Shown piece by piece: positions 10,701-21,836 of a stretch of 64,000 bases of DNA (the stretch's first letter is position 1; each line of letters starts with the position of its first letter). The stretch spans positions 37,165,136 to 37,229,135 of the forward strand of contig NC_079149.1 in NCBI RefSeq assembly GCF_945859685.1. The letters run 5' to 3'. The notes beneath the pieces are model-generated. The model was not told the origin of the DNA, made no database searches, and saw only the letters and a program-made list of their open reading frames with translations. Made by a program: the position numbers and the translations under genes. The stretch is from Eupeodes corollae. Its lineage: Eukaryota > Arthropoda > Insecta > Diptera > Syrphidae.

Positions 10701-13700
10701 AATTTTTGATCTCCATTATTTCTCGATCTAGACTACCTAGAGGGCTGAAATTTCAGGATTGTGATCTAGGAATCATTGCCTTTCCATTGCTGTGCCTATC
10801 TTTGAATAAGACCAATTTTACAACAAGTTATGGGCAAAAATGCATGTCCAAACTTTCAATGCGAATATCTCGCTTAATATGCGTCCCAGAGGGTCAAAAT
10901 TCGGCAATTTTTGATCTCCATTATTTCTCGATCTAGACTATCTAGAGGGCTGAAATTTCAGGATTGTGATCTAGGAATCATTGCCTTTCCATTGCTGTGC
11001 CTATCTTTGAATAAGACCAATTTTACAACAAGTTATGGGCAAAAATGCATGTTCAAACTTTAAATGCGAATATCTCGCTTAATATGCGTCCCAGAGGGTC
11101 AAAAGTCGGCAATTTTTGATCTCCATTATTTCTCGATCTAGACTACTTAGAGGGCTGAAATTTCAGGATTGTGATCTAGGAATCATTGCCTTTCCATTGC
11201 TGTGCCTATCTTTGAATAAGACCAATTTTACAACAAGTTATGGGCAAAAATGCATGTTCAAACTTTAAATGCGAATATCTCGCTTAATATGCGTCCCAGA
11301 GGGTCAAAAGTCGGCAATTTTTGATCTCCATTATTTCTCGATCTAGACTACCTAGAGGGCTGAAATTTCAGGATTGTGATCTAGGAATCATTGCCTTTCC
11401 ATTGCTGTGCCTATCTTTGAATAAGACCAATTTTACAACAAGTTATGGGCAAAAATGCTTGTTCAAACTTTAAATGCGAATATCTCGCTTAATATGCGTC
11501 CCAGAGGGTCAAAAGTCGGCAAGTTTTTGATCTCCATTATTTTTCGATCTAGACTACCTAGAGGGCTGAAATTTCAGGATTGTGATCTAGGAATCATTGC
11601 CTTTCCATTGCTGTGCCTATCTTTGAATAAGACCAATTTTACAACAAGTTATGGGCAAAAATGCATGTTCAAACTTTAAATGCGAATATCTCGCTTAATA
11701 TGCGTCCCAGAGGGTCAAAAGTCGGCAATTTTTGATCTCCATTATTTCTCGATCTAGACTACCTAGAGGGCTGAAATTTCAGGATTGTGATCTAGGAATC
11801 ATTGCCTTTCCATTGCTGTGCCTATCTTTGAATAAGACCAATTTTACAACAAGCTATGGGAAAAAATGCTTGTTCAAACTTTAAATGCGAATATCTCGCT
11901 TAATATGCGTCCCAGAGGGTCAAAAGTCGGTAATTTTTGATCTCCATTATTTCTCGATCTAGACTACCTAGAGGGCTGAAATTTCAGGATTGTGATCTAG
12001 GAATCATTGCCTTTCCATTGCTGTGCCTATCTTTGAATAAGGCCAATTTTACAACAAGTTATGGGCAAAAATGCATGTTCAAACTTTCAATGCGAATATC
12101 TCGCTTAATATGCGTCCCAGAGGGTCAAAATTCGGCAATTTTTGATCTCCATTATTTCTCGATCTAGACTACCTAGAGGGCTGAAATTTCAGGATTGTGA
12201 TCTAGGAATCATTGCCTTTCCATTGCTGTGCCTATCTTTGAATAAGACCAATTTTACAACAAGTTATGGGCAAAAATGCATGTTCAAACTTTAAATGCGA
12301 ATATCTCGCTTAATATGCGTCCCAGAGGGTCAAAAGTCGGCAATTTTTTATCTCCATTATTTCTCGATCTAGACTACCTAGAGGGCTGAATTTTCAGGAT
12401 TGTGATCTAGGAATCATTGCCTTTCCATTGCTGATCCTATCTTTGAATAAGACCAATTTTACAACAAGTTATGGGCAAAAATGCATGTTCAAACTTTAAA
12501 TGCGAATATCTCGCTTAATATGTGTCCCAGAGGGTCAAAAGTCTCGATCTAGACTACCTAGAGGGCTGAAATTTCAGGATTGTGATCTAGGAATCATTGC
12601 CTTTCCATTGCTGTGCCTATCTTTGAATAAGACCAATTTTACAACAAGTTATGGGCAAAAATGCATGTTCAAACTTTAAATGCGAATATCTCGCTTAATA
12701 TGCGTCCCAGAGGGTCAAAAGTCGGCAATTTTTTATCTCCATTATTTCTCGATCTAGACTACCTAGAGGGCTGAATTTTCAGGATTGTGATCTNNNNNNN
12801 NNNNNNNNNNNNNNNNNNNNNNNNNNNNNNNNNNNNNNNNNNNNNNNNNNNNNNNNNNNNNNNNNNNNNNNNNNNNNNNNNNNNNNNNNNNNNNNNNNNN
12901 NNNNNNNNNNNNNNNNNNNNNNNNNNNNNNNNNNNNNNNNNNNNNNNNNNNNNNNNNNNNNNNNNNNNNNNNNNNNNNNNNNNNNNNNNNNNNTTGAATA
13001 AGACCAATTTTACAACAAGTTATGGGCAAAAATGCATGTTCAAACTTTAAATGCGAATATCTCGCTTAATATGCGTCCCAGAGGGTCAAAAGTCGGCAAT
13101 TTTTGATCTCCATTATTTCTCGATCTAGACTACCTAGAGGGCTGAAATTTCAGGATTGTGATCTAGGAATCATTGCCTTTCCATTGCTGTGCCTATCTTT
13201 AAATAAGACCAATTTTACAACAAGTTATGGGCAAAAATGCATGTTCAAACTTTAAATGCGAATATCTCGCTTAATATGCGTCCCAGAGGGTCAAAAGTCG
13301 GCAATTTTTGATATCCATTATTTCTCGATCTAGACTACCTAGAGGGCTGAAATTTCAGGATTATGATCTAGGAATCATTGCCTTTCCATTTCTGTGCCTA
13401 TCTTTGAATAAGACCAATTTTACAACAAGTTATGGGCAAAAATGCATGTTCAAACATTAAATGCGAATATCTCGCTTAATATGCGTCCCAGAGGGTCAAA
13501 AGTCGGCAATTTTTGATCTCCATTATTTCTCGATTTAGACTACCTAGAGGGCTGAAATTTCAGGATTGTGATCTAGGTATCATTGCCTTTCCATTGCTGT
13601 GCCTATCTTTGAATAAGACCAATTTTACAACAAGTTATGGGCAAAAATGCATGTTCAAACTTTAAATGCGAATATCTCGCTTAATATGCGTCCCAGAGGG

Positions 13701-16565
13701 TCAAAAGTCGGCAATTTTCGATCTCCATTATTTCTCGATCTAGACCACCTAGAGGGCTGAAATTTCAGGATTGTGATCTAGGAATCATTGCCTTTTCATT
13801 CCTGTGCCTATCTTTGAATAAGAACAATTTTACAACAAGTTATGGGCAAAAATGCTTGTTCAAACTTAAAATGCGAATATCTCGCTTAATATGCGTCCCA
13901 GAGGGTCAAAAGTCAGCAACTTTTGAACTTCATTATTTCTCGATCTAGACTACCTAGAGGGCTGAAATTTCTGGATTGTTATCTAGGAATCATTGCCTTT
14001 CCATTGCTGTGCCTATCTTTGAATAAGACCATTTTTACAACAAGTTTTGGGCAAAAATGCATGTTCAAACTTAAAATGCGAATATCTCGCTTAATATGCG
14101 TCCCAGAGTGTCAAAAGTCGGCAATTTTTGATCTCCATTATTTCTCGATCTAGACTAACAAGAGGGCTGAAATTTCAGTCTAGAAATCATTGCCTTTCCA
14201 TTGCTGTGCCTATCCTTGAATAAGACCAATTTTACAACAAGTTATGGGCAAAAATGCATGTTCAAACTTTAAATGCGAATATCTCGCTTAATATGTGTCC
14301 CAGAGGGTCAAAAGTCGGCAATTTTCGATCTCCATTATTTCTCGATCTAGACCACCTGGAGGGCTGAAATTTCAGGATTGTGATCTAGGAATCATTGCCT
14401 TTTCATTGCTGTGCCTATCTTTGAATACGAACAATTTTACAACAAATTATGGGCAAAAATGCATGTTCAAACTTAAAATGCGAATATCTCGCTTAATATG
14501 CGTCCCAGAGTGTCAAAAGTCGGCAATTTTTGATCTCCATTATTTCTCGATCTAGACTACCAAGAGGGCTGAAATTTCAGTCTAGAAATCATTGCCTTTC
14601 CATTGCTGTGCCTATCCTTGAATAAGACCAATTTTACAACAAGTTATGGGCAAAAATGCATGTTCAAACTTTAAATGCGAATATCTCGCTTAATATGCGT
14701 CCCAGAGGGTCAAAAGTCGGCAATTTTTGATCTCCATTATTTCTCGATCTAGACTACCTAGAGGGCTGAACTTTCAGGATTGTGATCTAGGAATCATTGC
14801 CTTTCCATTGCTGTGCCTATCTTTAAATAAGACCAATTTTACAACAAGTTATGGGCAAAAATGCATGTTCAAGCTTTAAATGCGAATATCTCGCTTAATA
14901 TGCGTCCCAGAGGGTCAAAAGTCGTCAATTTTTGATCTCCATTATTTCTCGATCTAGACTACCTAGAGGGCTGAAATTTCAGGATTGTGATCTAGGAATC
15001 ATTGCCTTTCCATTGCTGTGCCTATCTTTGAATAAGACCAATTTTACAACAAGTTATGGGCAAAAATGCATGTTCAAACTTTAAATGCGAATATCTCGCT
15101 TAATATGCGTCCCAGAGGGTCAAAAGTCGGCAATTTTCGATCTCCATTATTTCTCGATCTAGACCACCTAGAGGGCTGAAATTTCAGGATTGTGATCTAG
15201 GAATCATTGCCTTTCCATTGCTGTGCCTATCTTTGAATAAGACCAATTTTACAACAAGTTATGGGCAAAAATGCATGTTCAAACTTTAAATGCGAATATC
15301 TCGCTTAATATGCGTCCTAGAGGGTCAAAAGTCAGCAACTTTTGAACTTCATTATTTCTCGATCTAGACCACCTAGAGGGCTGAAATTTCTGGATTGTTA
15401 TCTAGGAATCATTGCCTTTCCATTGCTGTGCCTATCTTTGAATAAGACCATTTTTACAACAAGTTTTGGCAAAAATGCATGTTCAAACTTTAAATGCGAA
15501 TATCTCGCTTAATATGCGTCCCAGAGTGTCAAAAGTCGGCAATTTTTGATCTCCATTATTTCTCGATCTAGACTACCAAGAGGGCTGAAATTTCAGTCTA
15601 GAAATCATTGCCTTTCCATTGCTGTGCCTATCCTTGAATAAGACCAATTTTACAACAAGTTATGGGCAAAAATGCATGTTCAAACTTTAAATGCGAATAT
15701 CTCGCTTAATATGCGTCCCAGAGGGTCAAAAGTCGGCAATTTTTGATCTCCATTATTTCTCGATCTAGACTACCTAGAGGGCTGAAATTTCAGGATTGTG
15801 ATCTAGGAATCATTGCCTTTCCATTGCTGTGCCTATCTTTGAATAAGACCAATTTTACAACAAGTTATGGGCAAAAATGCATGTTCAATATCCCGCTTAA
15901 TATGCGTCCCAGAGGGTCAAAAGTCGGCAATTTTTGGTCTCCATTATTTCTCGATCTAGACTACCTAGAGGGCTAAAATGCGAATTAAATGCGAATATCT
16001 CGCTTAATATGCGTCCCAGAGGGTCAAAAGTCGGCAATTTTTGATCTCCATTATTTCTCGATCTAGACTACCTAGAGGGCTGAAATTTCAGGATTGTGAT
16101 CTAGGAATCATTGCCTTTCCATTGCTGTGCCTATCTTTGAATAAGACCAATTTTACAACAAGTTATGGGCAAAAATGCATGTTCAAACTTAAAATGCGAA
16201 TATCTCGCTTAATATGCGTCCCAGAGTGTCAAAAGTCGGCAATTTTTGATCTCCATTATTTCTCGATCTAGACTACCAAGAGGGCTGAAATTTCAGTCTA
16301 GAAATCATTGCCTTTCCATTGCTGTGCCTATCCTTGAATAAGACCAATTTTACAACAAGTTATGGGCAAAAATGCATGTTCAAACTTTAAATGCGAATAT
16401 CTCGCTTAATATGCGTCCCAGAGGGTCAAAAGTCGGCAATTTTTGATCTCCATTATTTCTCGATCTAGACTACCTAGAGGGCTGAAATTTCAGGATTGTG
16501 ATCTAGGAATCATTGCCTTTCCATTGCTGTGCCTATCTTTAAATAAGACCAATTTTACAACAAGT
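7771..16565. repeat. 205-bp satellite array, main block
   Basis: About 43 tandem monomers with high identity, interrupted by the assembly gap. The first 1 kb repeats the variants of 1307-2700 in order, confirming the larger duplication. Farther in, variants recur at multiples of 205 bp: tcaatgcgaatatc near 9420, 9830, 10445, 10856 and 12087; aagctatgggaaaaaatgcttg near 10008, 10622 and 11853. This shows higher-order structure. From about 13800 monomers are more diverged (agtcagcaac, agagtgtcaaaag, shortened units with tcagtctagaaatc), as expected towards an array edge. Not coding. Confidence 0.95.
12794..12993. other. Assembly gap of 200 N
   Basis: Exactly 200 unresolved bases inside the satellite. 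The round number suggests a placeholder or estimated gap, so the true array length here is unknown. Confidence 0.95.
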
Positions 16566-18464
16566 TGTTGTAAAATTAACAAACCCGAATAATATTACGA
16601 TAATACTAAATTTTAATTTAGGTTGGCGGAACAATGATCCGCAAATTAAACAAAACAAAACACAAGAAAACAAAACGAAATTATATATAATAACAATTGG
16701 TAGGTAGCCGGCGCGCACGAGTGGATACCTACTTATTGAAAACAATTGACAAATGTCAAATACCAAAAAGGTTGGTTTGTTAATTTAACAACCGACAGCA
16801 AAAACAGTGCTGTCACCCAGTAGCTCAGTTTGGGGGTGGGTTTGGAAAAGGTGGATTTTATTAATCGAACTCGATTAATAAAATCGAAATTAATTATTAA
16901 ATTAATAAAATGTACTACACAGGGGCGTAGCAAAAAAAATAATTAAAATGGGCGCCAGGAAGTATTATGGTACTTACCATCACCAGTTAATATAAATAAT
17001 AATAAAAAGCGAAAATGTACTTCCCAAAAAAATAAAATAAACTTCAAGATTAATTCTTCACCTAGAAAGGTTAAGATATTTTATTTTGTATCTGGGAAAC
17101 CTTTATAAATATAGGGATAAAACCCAGAATTTTTTCCAAAAAAAATATTTATACAATTTAAGATGATACAAAGAACAAAAAGAACAATTGGGTTGTGCAC
17201 AAAGGACACATAGGAAGGTCACCTTGGGAAAGTTCCCAAAGAACAAAAGAACAAAGGTCGCGGGTCCCGCAATCTCGAGAGACAAAGAAATCGGCCGAAA
17301 GTCTAACGGATTAAATTTTGGCTTTTTATAGCCAACCACAAATTAAAAGTAAAGATAAAAAAAAAGCACAAACTTACTCAACCAAAAAAATACTTATCTT
17401 CCTTGATTTACGAAAAAAATCGGTCCTGCCTCTCCTTTTCCTTTTTTTTTCCAATCACGCTTTCCTCAAATTTTTATGTTTTCCCTTATTCAATTTTTAA
17501 TTTTAATTAGTTCTATCCAAACACAAAAAAACTAACACGATTCTTCTTATTTTTTTTTTCTCTTCCAAAAATTTTTCACTCCTTTTTGTTTTAAACCTCA
17601 CTCTTCTTAGCTTCTCTAAAAAGTGCCATATTCATGGCGAACTTTCCTCATCCAATAGCCACGACAAGTTTGCCATCCTACTCTGACCTTTTGTTATGAT
17701 CTGGTTTTCTCTTTCGGTCTAACTGCGACACCCGGCTTTTTCGCTGGGGTGCATGCCGATTCAAAAACCAGTCAAACCTTTGTGGTCTCTTTCACATTGG
17801 TGATTTGAACACCAACCTTGGCTTAATGAACGAGTTCAGTTCAATTGGTCTAAAAAGTAAACGAAAAATTTTTGAAAGTTCGCGAATAAAATTCCCCAGC
17901 CCAAACCGGCCCAGTTTAATAACTTGAGGAAAGCGTTTTCAATCAAGATTAAGAGGCAGAATCCGATAGTTTGAAATTTAGACTATAAACCCTTAGACTT
18001 TCGTGCAGACAATTTTAGGAAAAAGGAAAAACACATCGCAAGGTGACCTTACTTAGTATTTCGACACTTTACGTTGGGCATTAAGCCATACTAATTTTAG
18101 GTTGGTGTGCCAATTATACAAAGGATGCACACTTTCGTTTTTGTCCTTGTGTGAACCACCTGTCACACACTCAATAGGCCGTAACCGTGACTCATCCGTC
18201 ACACAATTGTGTATTTTGTGACCGCCCGTCACAAATTTCTAAAGTGAATATGTGGACCCTCTGTCACACAACCGCATTACAATGGAAACCTATTTTGTTT
18301 GCTTTTCCAAAATACAATAAGAGCAGGTCACTGACTGATGGAAAGCAGGATTCTACTGAACTCTTAAAATATTTTGGAGCCGCAACGACGGAAGGAAGGT
18401 TAAAAAAGGAAAAAGGATATGAGATAGGCTAGTGAAACTTGTTGTGGTAAATTTTACCGCAACA
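16566..18464 (-). repeat. 3' LTR of the gypsy element
   Basis: Same length as the 5' LTR and differing at one position that I could see. The TATA box equivalent is at 17323-17330. Short open frames in both LTRs occur at matching positions with no recognisable products and are chance frames. Confidence 0.9.
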
Positions 18465-18485
18465 AATCCCACCCTTACCTCCTAG
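18465..18485 (-). promoter_or_regulatory. Candidate polypurine tract
   Basis: Directly before the 3' LTR in sense direction the minus strand reads aggaggtaagggtgggatt, purine-rich with a few T residues. This position is where plus-strand priming occurs in LTR elements. Confidence 0.45.
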
Positions 18486-18638
18486 GAAATGTGCTTACAG
18501 TTTTGTAACACATTTTCTAAAGGTTGCCAAGGTAATGGAAAGAAGATAAAGGATTTTCCATCAAAAAAAATCAAATAAAAAAATGTTACATAAAAAATGA
18601 TTCACATTAACAACAAAAAAAATAAGCTACTTTACTTA

Positions 18639-21600
18639 TCAATCCTCGGATGCATCGGTATACGGTTTCAAATCTTTAACGTGCCATGTTCCGCGTTCTT
18701 TACCTTTACTATCTTTTAACACGTATGTCCAAGGTGACACACGCTTTTTAACTTCAAACGGACCGACAAACTTCGGTGCTAATTTGGCAGCATAATAATT
18801 CGCGGCATCCGACAACGAAAAGTTTCTACGCCATACAAGATCGCCGGGGTGATATTGAACATCACGCCGTCGGAGATTGTAGGCCTGAGCAGCTCTCTTG
18901 GATGCTACTTCCAGTTTTTTCCCAATATCTAACCTTAGTTCCTTGAAACGCTCAGCGATCTCACCCAGATCCTGAACATTTCCCGAACCATCTTCAACTA
19001 ATGGTATTTCTCGACCTGAAGTTACCATATCCCTACCGAAGTTCGCATAATACGGCGAAACTCCCAAAACCTCGTGTTGTGAAGTGCGTATAGCACACGC
19101 TACCTTACTCAACTGTGAATCCCACATTCTGTGGTTTTCAGCGACGTAAGCCCTCAACGTCGTCTTAATTATTTGATTTATTCTTTCCGCAGGATTTGCC
19201 TGCGGATGATAGTGGGCTGTGAATTTTAATTGTGACCCGTACGCCTGGCAAAGCGTTTCCAGTTCCTTAGATCGAAACTGGGGACCGTTGTCACACACGA
19301 TCACTTTTGGTACGCCAAATAAGAGGAAAACGTTATCTTCTAGTTCCCTAACTATGGCCTTTGCAGTGGCCGACCTTAAAGCGAACAGAAGTGGAAACTT
19401 AGTAAAATAATCTACCACCGTCAGTATATAAATAAAACCCCTACTCGATTTAGGAAGCGGACCTACCAAATCAACACAAATCATTTCCCACGGTGCCTTA
19501 ATTCCTACCCTCTCAGTCATCAATCCAGCTGGTTTCTCATTCACCGGTTTTACCTGTTGGCAAACTTTACAGTTCCTAACGTATTTGGTTATATCGGCCC
19601 TCATCTTTGGCCAGTAAAACTTTGCTCCGATTCGAGAAAAAGTTTTCCTAACTCCCATATGTCCCGCTAGAGGGCCATCATGGTATTCCTGTAAAATCCC
19701 TAACCTTTCGTTTTTCCCTAAGACTCTCTTCCATTCCTGACTGTTTTCATGCACTATCACATGATTTGCCTTCACCAGTTTGAACAACTGACCTTGTTCA
19801 ACTCTCCAGGCCGGATACCTAAGCGGATTAGAATTGATTGCTGAGATCATTTTTCTAATCCAAGGGTCTAAATCCTCGTCTGAGATACCACCCAACTGCG
19901 GCACTCCCCGAGAGAGCATATCTGGAACTACATGCTCCTTGCCCTTGCGATGAATGATCTCGAAATCAAATTGTTGGAGCCTTATTGCCCAACGAGCTAA
20001 CCTACCCTGTGGATCTTTAAGATTGTTTAGCCATACCAATGAATAGTGATCGGTCACAACCGTAAACCGAACACCTTCGATATACGGCCGCAACTTCTCA
20101 ATAGCCCACAATACAGCTAAACATTCTTTCTCCGTCGTAGAGTAATTCCTTTCATTTCTATTTAAAGACCTACTAAGGTAACAGACAACCTTTTCTCCCT
20201 CCTCAAAGTTCTGTGAAAGAACTGCACCGATACCGAAATCTGACGCGTCTGTTTGAACGACAAAAGGTCGTTTAAAATCTGGGCAAGTGAGTATAGGTGC
20301 TGTCACCAAACACTCTTTTGCCTTTCTAAAACTATCCTCACATTCTTGAGTCCAAGTGAACCTCCTATTCTTTTTTAATAAATCCGATAACGGCCTAAGC
20401 AATTCAGCGAAATTTGGTACAAAACGACGGTACCATGATACTGTCCCTATAAAACTCCTAACCTCTTTAACATTCCTCGGTGCTGGAATCCTAACCATAC
20501 TTTCCACTTTCTCTGGATCTACGTGTAAACCATTTCGATCCACTATGTACCCTAAAAATTTAAGTGACGGCATGCAAAAGTTGCATTTTTCCCTACTAAC
20601 CTTTAATCCGGCTTCACTTAACCTTTTCATCACCACATTCAGAATTTCAAGATGTTTTTCGAAATTTTCTGCAATGATGATGATGTCGTCTAAATAGACG
20701 AAAACGTATGGTTCGAGGTCGGCACCCAAAACTGTGTCGATAAACCTCTGCCAAGTCGCAGGCGAATTGTGAAGACCGAAAGGCATTCTCCTAAACTGAA
20801 AAAGACCCCTACCAGGTACCGTGAAGGCAGTATATGGCTTTGATTCCTCTTCCATAGGAATCTGCCAATATGCTGATTTAATGTCTAGCGAAGACAAGAA
20901 CCTAGCCCCTCGAAGCCTATCTAAAATTGAATTAATGTATGGAAGTGGATAAGCATCCCTATCTGTATGTTTATTCAGCTTCCTATAGTCCACACAGAAC
21001 CTATAGGAGCCGTCTTTCTTTTTGACTAAAAGTATTGGAGATGACCAAGCACTTGTCGATCTCTCAATAACTCCTGCTTCTAGCATCTCGTTTAATTCCC
21101 TATCTATGTGTTCCTGCATTGCCGGAGAAACCGGATAATAACGTTGCTTAATCGGTTCTGCCGACGTCCTAATCTTATGCTCAACCATAGTTGTGCAACC
21201 TAAACCTTCAGGCATTTTACTAAAAGATTGAGTTATCAGATCTTCTAGACTCTTAATTTCCCTATCATCTAACTCCGAACGTTCTGTAATAGAACAAATC
21301 GAAACCGGCTGTTCCGAAAAATTCCAAACGCGTGATCTCAAATCCGGGACGATACCCGAAAGTGCCCAAAAATCTGCACCAAGAATCACTGTTTGTGGAA
21401 GAGTTGGTATGACGATACAATCAACTAAGATTGCCCTATCCTCAACAACTATTGGAAGAGAGACAGTCCCTAACACTCCTACACCTGTTCCATCTGCTAA
21501 ACGAACGCAGTGAACACCATCTGTTTTTAAAGAAAGACCTAAGTTTTGGAGAATGTTCCAAGCATCCCTACCTATTATGGTTCTAGAAGCTCCTGAATCT

Positions 21601-21836
21601 AATAACCCTAAAAATCTAGTACCATAAATGCTAATACCTAAAAATGGTCTCCTATCACTACCGTTTGCCTCCAAAGTAAAACCTAGATGAATTTGATCTG
21701 CCGGCTGGTTCTCAGCAGGCAACCTATTCAATTCCTGCGGACTTCCCGCCCTGCTGGCGCAAGAGCCCGTTGCCCGTTTCCCGAGCAGCGACGACAATTT
21801 TGTCTCTTCACCCCTAACTGCCCACAACCAAAACAA
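18639..21836 (-). CDS. pol: Pol polyprotein of the gypsy element (PR-RT-RNaseH-IN)
   Basis: A 1065-residue open frame without stops. Aspartic protease: LLDSGAS (about 79-84). Reverse transcriptase: VDYRKLN, LSSLDIKSAYWQI, MPFGL and the catalytic YLDD (about 381-384). RNase H: QTDASDFGIGAVL (Asp about 530) with a later TDHYSL. Integrase: zinc domain H719-H726-C756-C759, then catalytic Asp 789 (VDLVGP), Asp 849 (CDNGPQF) and Glu 884 (NPAE), a D,D(35)E arrangement. The C-terminal part (FVGPFEV, WHVKDLKPY) matches Ty3/gypsy integrase tails. All catalytic residues are present, so the copy may be active. It has no ATG at its start and is read by frameshift from gag. Confidence 0.95.
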   Translation of the reverse strand: MFWLWAVRGEETKLSSLLGKRATGSCASRAGSPQELNRLPAENQPADQIHLGFTLEANGSDRRPFLGISIYGTRFLGLLDSGASRTIIGRDAWNILQNLGLSLKTDGVHCVRLADGTGVGVLGTVSLPIVVEDRAILVDCIVIPTLPQTVILGADFWALSGIVPDLRSRVWNFSEQPVSICSITERSELDDREIKSLEDLITQSFSKMPEGLGCTTMVEHKIRTSAEPIKQRYYPVSPAMQEHIDRELNEMLEAGVIERSTSAWSSPILLVKKKDGSYRFCVDYRKLNKHTDRDAYPLPYINSILDRLRGARFLSSLDIKSAYWQIPMEEESKPYTAFTVPGRGLFQFRRMPFGLHNSPATWQRFIDTVLGADLEPYVFVYLDDIIIIAENFEKHLEILNVVMKRLSEAGLKVSREKCNFCMPSLKFLGYIVDRNGLHVDPEKVESMVRIPAPRNVKEVRSFIGTVSWYRRFVPNFAELLRPLSDLLKKNRRFTWTQECEDSFRKAKECLVTAPILTCPDFKRPFVVQTDASDFGIGAVLSQNFEEGEKVVCYLSRSLNRNERNYSTTEKECLAVLWAIEKLRPYIEGVRFTVVTDHYSLVWLNNLKDPQGRLARWAIRLQQFDFEIIHRKGKEHVVPDMLSRGVPQLGGISDEDLDPWIRKMISAINSNPLRYPAWRVEQGQLFKLVKANHVIVHENSQEWKRVLGKNERLGILQEYHDGPLAGHMGVRKTFSRIGAKFYWPKMRADITKYVRNCKVCQQVKPVNEKPAGLMTERVGIKAPWEMICVDLVGPLPKSSRGFIYILTVVDYFTKFPLLFALRSATAKAIVRELEDNVFLLFGVPKVIVCDNGPQFRSKELETLCQAYGSQLKFTAHYHPQANPAERINQIIKTTLRAYVAENHRMWDSQLSKVACAIRTSQHEVLGVSPYYANFGRDMVTSGREIPLVEDGSGNVQDLGEIAERFKELRLDIGKKLEVASKRAAQAYNLRRRDVQYHPGDLVWRRNFSLSDAANYYAAKLAPKFVGPFEVKKRVSPWTYVLKDSKGKERGTWHVKDLKPYTDASED

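Noticed and set aside
1590..16271. Recurrent 60-100-codon frames with the same peptide across the satellite
   Set aside because: They are one phase of a 205-bp tandem repeat, not a multiple of three, with no upstream signals; repeat artefacts, not a protein family.
16539..18432. Matching short frames in both LTRs as possible extra proteins
   Set aside because: They match only because the LTRs are duplicates; no domains, and the LTR has promoter and poly(A) functions.
18465..18640. Possible env gene downstream of pol
   Set aside because: Only about 170 bp remain before the 3' LTR and no frame is open; the element has no env.
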